Below are positions 55,385 through 64,000 of a stretch of DNA of 64,000 nt, in pieces. The position numbers and the translations under genes are program-made. Within the stretch, counting starts at the first letter, position 1. Each line of letters starts with the position of its first letter. The notes under the pieces are model-generated. The model had not been told where the DNA came from. It made no database searches and saw only the letters and a list, made by a program, of their open reading frames with translations. The DNA comes from Sciurus carolinensis (taxonomy: Eukaryota > Chordata > Mammalia > Rodentia > Sciuridae): contig NC_062232.1 of NCBI RefSeq assembly GCF_902686445.1, positions 93,482,932 to 93,546,931 on the forward strand, in the 5' to 3' direction.

Positions 55385-56035
55385 TTATCCAGATTTCCCC
55401 TCCTTCAATCTGTTACAGCACATTATGTTAAATATAAATGGAGTAAACTCCCTAATCAAAAGATATACAGTAGCATTATGGGAATAAGAAATCCCAGCTA
55501 TATGTTTTCTACAAGAGATTCATCTTAAATTTAAGGACATATATAAGCTAAAAGTGAAGGGATGGAAAAAATACTCCATGCAAATGGTAACTGAGAGAGT
55601 TGGAATGTATATACTTATATCAGACACAATATTCTTTAAGTGAAAAACTGTCACAAGGGACAAAGAAGGTGGTTACATATGATTAAAGTGTCAATTCAAC
55701 AAGAAAGTATAATAATTATAAACATGTATGCACCTAACACCAAAGCACCTAAATATATAAAGCAAATGTTGACAGATCAAAGGAGAGAAATAAACCACAA
55801 GACAATAATAGTAGGGGACTTCAATTTCCTACTTTCAATAATGAATAGTTTTTCCAGACCAATAATCAATAAGGAAATATCAAGTTTAACAACACTATTC
55901 ACCAATGGATCTAAAAGGTATAAGCAGAATATTTTATCCAAAAGCAGCAGAATGCACAGTTCTTTAAAGTGCACACAGAACATTCTCCAGGATAAATCAT
56001 CTGCCATGATGATAATACTTTAAAAATTTAATAAT
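55385..56035 (+). mobile_element. Older L1 fragment, ORF2 endonuclease region
   Basis: Sense ORF2 text: ATGTTTTCTACAAGAGATTC near 55,502, the VSIQQESIIIINMYAPN-type stretch near 55,690 and VGDFNFLL near 55,817 (GDFN endonuclease motif). More diverged than the neighbouring L1 and truncated at both ends. Confidence 0.82.
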
Positions 56036-56949
56036 AAGTTTCAAAAGAAAAAATAAAATACAAGTACATCTTTATTCCTTGAGCATATTTCAGTTCTACT
56101 TTTCACAGATTATTTTGACACATTAATATGTTTAAAGTATATTATATGTGAAATTTGATCACCCTCACATATTTATATACATTGAATTTTCTTATTTCTT
56201 GTGGCCATCAGTCTATTTGCTTTTTATTGTTTTCTGAGTAAGTTACCATTACAATTATGAGTATCACATAACTGATAATACTACATAAATATGATACATA
56301 TTTTTTAAAAACTGCTTAATATGCAAAAGCATAATGTTATTGAAAACTACTAAATCTGAATAAATTTTGAGGTTGAGTCAATTTCTGTTTAACTTTTTTT
56401 GATAGAGAAATTACTAAGGCCTCTTTTCACATAAATATATAAGAACTGAAGTTTTCTTCTTATAATGTTAATTCTTTGAACAACTTCTGTATTATATGTA
56501 AGAAATTCAATGTTATATAATCAGTGTTAAATCTTTTAATGATAAATTGGCTGATAATTGAACTAGGTCTTCAATTTTATGAGAAAAAATAAGTTAAACC
56601 ATATGACATGCAAATATATTTCCCTATTTGTAGAGATTCAATGATAATTTAAGAATCAAAATAAATAACAATAGTACTAGATTTATAACCCATAGAGCAA
56701 AAGAGATATTTGAGAGTCCATTCTTATATAAATACCTAATTGAATAAATAAATTAATGGAGATGAAGAGTTTTTCCCTACAGAATTGCAATTACTAATGT
56801 AGAAGAAATGAAGAAAATACAAAGTTGTCATTAGAACACCATAATAATCATTTTACAAAGAAGATCCACTAATAGATGTTTAAGTTAGTTGGTAAAAATT
56901 TAAGGAGAAACAGGATATTTGTCTAGTTTTCATGTCTGTACTCCAAGAT
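56036..56949. other. Unassigned AT-rich sequence
   Basis: No recognised gene or repeat. Confidence 0.4.
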
Positions 56950-57702
56950 GTGTGGTGATTAATCTTGTGTCAACTTGACTGGTATAAGGGGTGCCCAGAT
57001 AATCAGTGCATATTATTTCTGGATAAGTGTGTGAAAGAATTTTCCGAGACTGGCAGTGGAATTGGTAGACTGAGAAAAGATACCATCACCAATGCAGGTG
57101 GGCACCATCAAATCAGTTGAGGGCCTGAATGAAATCAAAAACTGGAGAGAAGAGTGACTTTGCTTTTTCTGTTTCAACTGGGATAAAAATTCTTCTGCCC
57201 TCAAACATCAGTTATTTTGATTCTCAAGACATCAACCTCAGACTGAGCTTTATACAACTAGCTCCTCTGGTTTCCCAGGCCTTTGTTTTTTTTGTTGGCT
57301 TAGTTGGTTTGGTTTAGTTTTTAGTACCAGGGCTTGAACTCAGGGGCACTCAAGCACTGAGCCACATCTCCATCCCTATTTTGTATTTTATTTAGAGTTC
57401 ACTGAGTTGCTTAGTGCCTCGATTTTATTTACTGAGGCTGGTTTTGAAATCAGGATCCTCCTGCCTCAACTTCTCCATCTGCTGGGATTACAGGTGTGGA
57501 CTACGATGCTCAGCAAAAACTTTGGGTTTGTACTGCAACTACACAACAGCTTTCCTGGACCTTCACCTTATACATAATAGATAGTGGGATTTCTCAGCCT
57601 CCATTATCACATGAATCAATCTCTCATAATAAAATCCCTCATTCTATATATCTCTATATAACTTATTGGTTCTATTTCTCTGGAGAATTCTGACTTATAA
57701 AA
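56950..57702 (+). mobile_element. Old LTR (ERVL/MaLR class), split by a SINE
   Basis: Left half: GTGTGGTGATTAATCTTGTG, CAACTTGACTGGTATAAGGG, GTTGAGGGCCTGAATGAAAT. After the SINE, the right half runs from CAACTACACAACAGCTTTCC through CTCATAATAAAATCCC (poly(A) signal) to GAGAATTCTGACTTATA. Family not assigned. Confidence 0.6.
57310..57515 (-). mobile_element. MEN-type SINE inserted in the LTR
   Basis: Antisense: TTAGTACCAGGGCTTGAAC, CACTGAGTTGCTTAGTGCC, GATCCTCCTGCCTCAACTTC, CTGGGATTACAGGTGTGG. Confidence 0.85.
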
Positions 57703-57884
57703 CATATATTCATTATGAGGGGAAATCTAAAACTATTTCAAAATAAGTAAAAAGCAAACTAAAAAATTGAAAATTATGTATTTTAGGATTTGTCTTATGG
57801 ACTAAATATGAAACATGCAGAAGTGTACACATGTCCATATACTTATAGGCCATATTTTAGTTTTATAATGTAAATCTTCTAGAA

Positions 57885-58045
57885 GTGTCTTAAAATATGA
57901 ATATACCATAATGAATCTCCACATTGTGTATAACCACACAATTGTGACCCTAATTAGAATAAGATATACTTCATGTTTGTATGAATATGTCAAAATATAC
58001 TCTACTGTCATGTATATCTAAAAAAGAACAAATAAAATTTTAAAA
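57885..58045 (+). mobile_element. Squirrel-type L1 3' UTR end
   Basis: ATGAATATACCATAATGAATC, CAAAATATACTCTACTGTCATG, then GAACAAATAAAATTTT. Confidence 0.65.
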
Positions 58046-59329
58046 ATTCATGGTAGACAAAGGGAAAAACATTTGACAATTATTATATATACCTAATTAA
58101 CACTTAAGTTTTATTGTTGAAAAATATTGCCCATAGTTATTCATTTGACATAATTAGAACAACTTATCATTTGAGCAGGAAATTTTTTTTCATCTAATTA
58201 AATGAAACTGGCTTTCTAGAATTCTGGACATCATATTCTCCATAGCATTTTAGAAACATTTTGTTCAACACTAGTACATAAATAGATGTTCTGCTTTTAT
58301 GAGGGCATTCTTTATCTCTGTGTTGAAATTAACAGTCATTAATAAGTGAGAGATCCACAAGTTTACCAGTGCTCTCTTTGCTTTGCTCTCATAGGACTTT
58401 TTTCTCAGGAGTGTTACTATTATTGTTGAATAAAATAGCGATGTGATGTAATATATCATAGTAAGTTCCAGGATAAATGCTCTGCCCTTCTTTTATGTAT
58501 CAGGAAAATGATACATAAATGAATGGAGAAGAGGGAAAGGGAAACCAGAGTGGGCTACACTGACTATGGACATGTTCTCAGGCAGATAAATTTTAAGAAT
58601 TGATACATATGGAAGTTTAGGTGATGCTAGAAATTGATTCTCTTAATATCTCCCTTTGTCTGATACCCCTTGGAGAATCTTGGACTCATCCAGGGACAGG
58701 AATATTGCTAATTTAAGGTTGCTCCAAGGTTTCAGAAAGGCCTGCCAATTTGGGGGTTCAGTCCTTTAATAGCTTCCTTATGAAAGTTGTTTGCTATAAT
58801 TGGTCTTCAGTACTACTACATTATATGAGTCATAGTAATAGCTTATATTGCATAGTAGTTGTTGGTTTTCAAATTTTCTTATACATTTTGTTTCATGTCA
58901 CTTTTTTCTGGACTTAGTTATTCTGAAAGTAAAGCCTAAAGGAAAGGCGTTCAGGTACCACATTTCAGAAGTAATTCCAGGCAGCAGGAGAGCGGGATAG
59001 GGATGTGAAAAATGATGTTGAAGGAAAAGAAAATGCAAGTACGAATTTTGGGTGACTCTTTCTATGGATGATTGGAACTTCTGAGGAAGCTAAAGTAGTT
59101 ATGTTCAGAACTATCAGTCCTGGGGGAAAAGTGGAAATCATTTATCCATCAGCTCTGGATTCTATTGTTCAAGGTGAACCCAAAGATCTTCAACCCAGGG
59201 TGTCCTTAAAACCAGAGAGAGGGAGCAAAGTGGGTGGAATTCTGCAAGGGAAATAATAGAATATTAACTCAAGCAGGATATAAACTCTAGGATGTAAACT
59301 CTAGATGATTTAAAGTCACACAAGAGGTG
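58046..59329. other. Unassigned sequence
   Basis: No recognised gene or repeat in about 1.3 kb. Frames at 58,271-58,459 and 59,068-59,256 have no domain. Confidence 0.4.
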
Positions 59330-59700
59330 TCCTATATGAGCCCTTATAGAAATACTATGAGATAAGGCAGACATCATTATTAATCTCATTTTTCTTATGA
59401 TGATGATTATATACTGGGGATTGAACTAGGGGCACTTACCACTGAGCTACATCCCCAGTTCTTTTTATTTTGAAACAGATTTTTGCTAAGTTGCTGAGGG
59501 TCTCACTAGGTTACTGAGGCTGGTCTCACACTTGCAGTCCTCCTGCCTCAGCCTCCCAAATCACTGGGATTACAGGCATGGGCCACTGTGCCCGATGTAT
59601 TAATCCCATTTAAAAAGACAAATGTATAAACAATAGATTGCAAAACTGTTGATAAATGATTTGACCACTCTGTGCCTATTTCTGTATCTATAAAAAAGTA
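59330..59700 (-). mobile_element. MIR SINE split by a younger MEN SINE
   Basis: MIR-like text CTATGAGATAAGGCAGACATC near 59,355 and ATTAATCTCATTT resumes after the inserted SINE with ATTAATCCCATTTAAAAAG and GATTTGACCACTCTGTGCC. Confidence 0.55.
59392..59598 (-). mobile_element. MEN-type SINE
   Basis: Antisense: TACTGGGGATTGAACTAGG, TTGCTGAGGGTCTCACTAGG, AGTCCTCCTGCCTCAGCC. 13-bp target duplication with one mismatch (ATTAATCTCATTT / ATTAATCCCATTT) at 59,379-59,391 and 59,599-59,611. Confidence 0.9.
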
Positions 59701-60390
59701 TTAAAACTATTTACCACTTCCATTATGAAATAACTAGAATACCTGAAAAAATGCTTTTGAACTCCCAGAAGAATGCAACTATGCAAATAATTACTGTTAT
59801 TACACTTTATAGTGCATTTGAAAACAAAATGGGTCTTGTCATTTTGAAATATTGAATTCTACAGAAAGTAAAGTTGAAAAATATAAGGACGAATTTTGTT
59901 TTTCATTCTTCCTGCATATCTTTCACTAACTTTAAAGGGAATTTGGCTCTCCCTGTGTATGCATAATTATACAAAGTAATCATAAAGTTCCATATTTAGT
60001 ACTTGTATAATGAGTCTCAAAAGTCAATATGAACTACAAATATTCATAGAAAATATTTCTAATTTAGAATTGAGAATTCATTGCTGCTTCAATTTTGTGC
60101 ATTAAGAACAACTACTGGTATGATTACTTCTTAGAATTTATTTCCACCCACTCATAAACAAAGAGACTTCTTTTGATGGTTACCACATTGTGGCATTCTT
60201 TGAAGGAAGCCATGTTGAAGCCTTACCTGGCTCCTGTACCATCCGTTACTCTAGCTAACTCAATACCTCTCTACTTCAAATTCTTGATAAGAGATTTGTT
60301 ATTAAAGTGACCCTCATGGAGATAGGTGACATGGAATTGCTGGGGCTAGTATGCCATCTGTGTTCTGGGGCATGCAATTAGTTTCTTTGA
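59701..60390. other. Unassigned sequence
   Basis: No recognised gene or repeat. Confidence 0.35.
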
Positions 60391-60394
60391 ATTT

Positions 60395-60512
60395 TGTTTT
60401 GTAGTTGGACAGAATGCCTTTAATTTTATTTGTTATGTGGAGCTAAGGATCAAACCCAGTGCTTCATAGGTGCTAGGCAAGTACTCTGCCACTGAGTCAC
60501 ACTCCAGCTCCA
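60395..60512 (-). mobile_element. ID-variant SINE
   Basis: Antisense: TTTGTAGTTGGACAGAATGCC (tail complement), GGAGCTAAGGATCAAACCC, CCACTGAGTCACACTCCAGC. Confidence 0.8.
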
Positions 60513-60739
60513 AGAACTCCCTGTTCCCACACCAGGAGTTGAACCCAGGCCTTCTGGGTGAAAACCAGGAATCCTAAGCAATTAGTTTTAATGATTCTAT
60601 TTTCTCCTGATGAATTGACTAGGTTTGGGTGTGGCCATGGAGTAATGGCCATAGATTTGGGGAATGTAACTCATGCAATCATTCCCAAGTCATCACAGTA
60701 ACTTTCCTGAGAAGGCCAGGATGATAATGTGATATATTA

Positions 60740-60766
60740 TCTATATATATATATAGATATAGATAT
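60740..60766. repeat. (TA)n-type simple repeat
   Basis: Imperfect TA/GATA stretch: CTATATATATATATAGATATAG. Confidence 0.7.
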
Positions 60767-60884
60767 GTTGGTCTTAGTCTTGTTTCATGGTATGCCACTT
60801 CTAAAATCTTTGGGATCTCTAAAGTGATAAACATTAAACATTTTGGTATTTTGCATTTTTAAACTGACTGCCCCTAGATAGCTT

Positions 60885-61520
60885 CAGGAATGGAGCTAGT
60901 CACAGGAAGACAAAGGCATGACCAGAGAGTTGGAACTTTCAACCCTACCCCTAAACTCTGGGGAGGAAAGAGAAGCTAAAGGTTAAGCTGATCACCAATG
61001 GTCAAAGACTTAGTCAATCATGCCTCTGTAATGAAGCCGCCATAAAAATCCAAAGAGACAGGGTTCCAAGAACTTCCAGATACTGAACATGTGGATGGTG
61101 TTGCACCAAGACAGCACATGGAAGATCCATACTCCTCCCTCCATACCTTTCTGTGCATCACTTTATCTGTATCTTTGGTAATATCCTTTATAATAAATCA
61201 GTAAACATGTTTCCCTGAGTCTTGTGAGTCACTGTAGCAAAGTAATAGAACTCAAGTGGAGTGGGAACTCAGACTTAACAGCCAGTCAATAAGAAGAACA
61301 GACTAAATAGCCCAGAGCTTACTACTGCCCTCTAAGTGTAGAACAGTGCAGCCTTGAGGCCTGAGACCTCAATCAGTGGGATCTGATGCTATTTCCAAGT
61401 GGATAGTGTCAGAGCTAAATTGAAGTAGAGCTAGTGTCCACTGTAGAACTGATTACTTACATCTGTGTGGGGAGAAATTTCTCCATCTTTTGAGGTCACA
61501 GAGAGATGTGTTGGCTGTTG
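60885..61520 (+). mobile_element. Old solo LTR (family not assigned)
   Basis: GGAGCTAGTCACAGGAAGAC, GCATGACCAGAGAGTTGGAAC, GCCTCTGTAATGAAGCCGCC near 61,022, TAATATCCTTTATAATAAATC near 61,180 (AATAAA), GTTTCCCTGAGTCTTGTGAG near 61,209. It extends to about 61,530. The order matches a common mammalian LTR I remember but cannot name with confidence. Confidence 0.6.
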
Positions 61521-61709
61521 TAGTGTGACAGCAAAGGAAAAGCTTTTTTATCTACATGGCAAGCCAAGGCAATAGTATAGAGAGACTCCTAGGACTGTAT
61601 AAACTTGTAAGGGCTCATTTATTTTCTGTTTCTCTCTCCTTTTCCTTTTCCTCTTGTTCATCACTGATCATTTTATATTCTCTGTTCTGTTCAAGGTACT
61701 CCACATTTT

Positions 61710-61711
<2 letters not shown>

Positions 61712-61747
<36 letters not shown>
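61712..61747. repeat. (AC)n microsatellite
   Basis: About 18 uninterrupted AC units followed by TATATAT, directly before an antisense SINE. The short His-Thr and Val-Cys frames here arise from it. Confidence 0.95.
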
Positions 61748-61751
<4 letters not shown>

Positions 61752-61755
<4 letters not shown>

Positions 61756-61958
61756 TTGGAGATACTGGGGATTGAACCCAGGGGTGCTTAACCACTGAGG
61801 CACAATCCCAGTTCTTTCAATGTTTTATTTAGAGAAAGGATCTTGCTTAGTTGTTTAGGTCCTTGATAAGTTTCTGAGGCTGGCTTTGAACTTGCAATCC
61901 TCCTGCCTCAGTCTCCCAAGCCACTGGGATTACAGGCATGTACCACTGCACCTGGCTC
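61752..61958 (-). mobile_element. MEN-type SINE
   Basis: Antisense: GATACTGGGGATTGAACCC, AGAAAGGATCTTGCTTAG, AATCCTCCTGCCTCAGTCTC, ACTGGGATTACAGGCATG. Confidence 0.88.
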
Positions 61959-61964
61959 ATATAG

Positions 61965-62135
61965 TTCATATATAACCTTAGGAAGTAGGTAGTATTATCA
62001 TAGCCACTTTACTGCTGAGAGAAATTATGCTTAGATAGATTAAATAAGTATGACAAATTCACTCAGCTTATCAGTGGTTGAGCTGATATTCAAACCTGGG
62101 TCTGTCTGATGCCAAAGTATGTATTTCTTCTCCAT
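61965..62135 (-). mobile_element. MIR SINE
   Basis: Antisense MIR: ATAACCTTAGGAAGTAGGTAG, GCCACTTTACTGCTGAGAG, TGGTTGAGCTGATATTCAAACC. Confidence 0.75.
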
Positions 62136-62439
62136 AGGTAGTGTTCTGTCTCTGGCAGAATAAAACTGTCTATCCCCTGTTATGAAGTATAGTTTCATTC
62201 TGGACTTAAATTTGTTCTTTCTTTCTTTTCTCATTAATCTAATACAGTTTCAGTTACTGCTCTGGCTTCTATACCATGTTCCCTGGTCACAATAAACTCT
62301 GTCCTTTACCCTGCTCTGAAAACTTATGCCTAGCTCAGCAGTCCTTGACATTCAGATCTGGGGCCCAGAAAACTCATAATTTTAGTCTTTTCAGACTTTC
62401 ATGATGCCTGTGCCTGTATTCCAATTCCAGAATCCTATT

Positions 62440-62690
62440 CTATTCATTGGTTCATTTACAATTTTTTATTATGTAGCTAATATTCTGAGCACTAGAAATA
62501 TAGGGGCAATTTTATTGGACATTGGCTGTACATTCATGGAGATTACAATCTCATGGAATAGACATAGAGACACACACAAACCAGCATATACACATGCAAA
62601 TACACACATATACCCAAAAGGTTGAAACAATTTCAAGTTGTGATAAGTATTATGAAGGAAACAAATAGGGTTCCATGTCATAGGAAACTG
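62440..62690 (+). mobile_element. L2 3' region, diverged
   Basis: TTCTGAGCACTAGAAATATAGG, TGTACATTCATGGAGATTAC, GATAAGTATTATGAAGGAAAC follow L2 order. A CA-rich stretch interrupts it at 62,570-62,610. Confidence 0.5.
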
Positions 62691-62726
62691 TAGTTGGGTC
62701 TACTTTAGATAGTGAGGGAAGACTTC

Positions 62727-63095
62727 TGGTATGGTGTCGATAAGTATCCCCCAAAGGCCCATGTGTTAAAGGCTTGGTCACCAGTCCATAGCGCTAATGG
62801 GAAGTAGAAGAACCTAGAAGAGGTGGAGTCTTCGCATCACTGTGAATGTGGCTTTGATTAGGATACTGGGAGACCAGGCCTTCTTCTCCCTATTTCTTCC
62901 ACATCCTGCTCATGAGGTGAATGGATTTGCCATGAACTGTGCCATCATGTGCTGCCTTGCCACAGTCATAAAAGTGAGAGAACCAACCAACCATGGACTG
63001 AAACCTCCAAAACTGTGAACCCACATAAACCATTTTTTCCTAATGAACTCATTGTCTTAGGTACCTGTTACAATAACAAAAAGTTGGCTTAACCT
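62727..63095 (+). mobile_element. Rodent MaLR-type solo LTR
   Basis: TGGTATGGTGTCGATAAGTA, CCCAAAGGCCCATGTGTTAAAGG, GGAAGTAGAAGAACCTAGAAG, then GTGAACCCACATAAACC and TACAATAACAAAAAGTTGGC at the end. Fits a rodent MaLR LTR. Confidence 0.6.
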
Positions 63096-63179
63096 TTCTG
63101 AAATGGTAGAATGATAGGAAGGAGTAAACCACATGAAGAGCCAGAGAAGAAACACCATTGGCAAAGGGAAGAAAAATGG

Positions 63180-63515
63180 CGAAGATCACGAGGAGAAGGG
63201 TTTTGATGGTTTAACCAATAGAAATGAGACCAGTGTAAGGGGAGGTAATGTGGAATGAAATCTACCAAATTATGTTATGTGCATGGGTGAATATAGCACA
63301 TTGAATTCCACCTTTATGTATAATTATAATGCAACAATTTAAAAATAGAAGAGACAAATAGAGTATATAAAGGAGATCAGGGAAAGGGAAGAGGGGAAGG
63401 AAATGAAGGTATTAGAGAATGAGAATGATCAAATTATGTTATGTGCATGTAAAATTATGTCACAATGAATCCCACTGTTATGTATAATTATAATGCATTA
63501 ATAAAATGATAGATA
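63180..63515 (+). mobile_element. Two squirrel-type L1 3' UTR ends in tandem
   Basis: Each copy has CAAATTATGTTATGTGCATG (near 63,267 and 63,429), a TGAATTCCACC or TGAATCCCACTGTT block and a TATGTATAATTATAATGCA 3' end (near 63,315 and 63,479). Confidence 0.7.
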
Positions 63516-63599
63516 AGAGTATACCAGTGTACTTTAAGCTTTAGTGATCAAGAGAAAGATACTGATAGAAGAGGGTGTAGAAATAATCTGGGACTGCAT

Positions 63600-64000
63600 G
63601 ATTCACCTCAATGGATAAATAAAGAAAATGAGCTATATATATGTATATATATAATATATATATAGATGTATATATATACACATAGCCACAAAGAAAAACA
63701 AAATTATGTCATTTGCATGAAAACGGATGGAACTGGACACAATCATGTTAAGCAAAATAAGTCAAATTCAGAAGGTCAAGGGTCATATGTTTTCACTCAT
63801 ATGCAGAAGCTGAAAAGGAAATAGGAAAAGAAATGTGGGGATGTAACACATGATAATCAAGAAGGACAAGTAGAGGAAAGGGACCAAGTTTTGGGAGGCA
63901 GAGAGGGAGGGGGAAGTGCCAAAGAGTGATATTGATCAAATTATATTGTTATATTTTGTGCATGTATGAATATGTAACAACAAATCCCATCATTATGTGC
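63600..64000 (+). mobile_element. L1 3' end running off the window
   Basis: ORF2 tail CACCTCAATGGATAAATAAAG, then GAAAACGGATGGAACTGG and TTAAGCAAAATAAGTC. Next come purine-rich UTR GGCAGAGAGGGAGGGGGAAG near 63,897 and CCCATCATTATGTGC at the edge. A (TA)n expansion sits at 63,634-63,680. Confidence 0.75.

Noticed and set aside
61556..61803. Frames with His-Thr or Cys-Val runs
   Set aside because: They are translations of the (AC)n microsatellite and an adjacent SINE.

Overview
The window looks like intergenic nuclear DNA from a squirrel-family rodent (ground squirrel, marmot or close relative). The organism call rests on the repeats: many tRNA-derived ID-type SINEs, dimeric B1-ID (MEN-type) SINEs, an ID variant with a characteristic CTACAACT-poly(A) tail, and L1 3' ends of a matching type. 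I found no host protein-coding exon, no functional RNA gene and no CRISPR array. Every open reading frame over about 60 codons is either inside a transposon or looks like chance.

Layout: 0-5.5 kb holds MaLR-type LTRs, an old antisense L1 split by one of them, and several L1 3' ends. 6-17 kb is a mosaic of MIR, MEN and ID SINEs, with a nested SINE pile-up at 16.9-17.3 kb. 17.5-19.3 kb is an old antisense L1. 19-47 kb is mostly unassigned sequence dotted with MIR, L2, MER5-like DNA transposon fragments, SINEs and microsatellites. 52.7-55.4 kb is a younger L1 with its 5' part inverted, followed by an older L1 piece. 57-64 kb holds further LTRs, SINEs and L1 3' ends.

The notable locus is 47,668-51,750: a complete, very young but coding-defective class II (betaretrovirus-like) endogenous retrovirus. 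It has two 360-bp LTRs that read as identical, a perfect 6-bp target duplication, a tRNA-Phe-type primer binding site, a consensus splice donor and a leader made of 32-bp tandem repeats. Inside are a scrap of gag, about 1.6 kb of AT-rich filler, a 53-codon piece of integrase and a frameshifted envelope transmembrane region. Between the env stop and the polypurine tract lies a two-copy element that strongly resembles the constitutive transport element (CTE) of Mason-Pfizer monkey virus. All cis-signals are kept while protein coding is lost, and the LTRs have not diverged. This points to a non-autonomous element mobilised in trans, comparable in principle to mouse ETn.

Repeat boundaries are read by eye, mostly to within 10-20 bases. 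Subfamily names are from memory and none was checked against a library.
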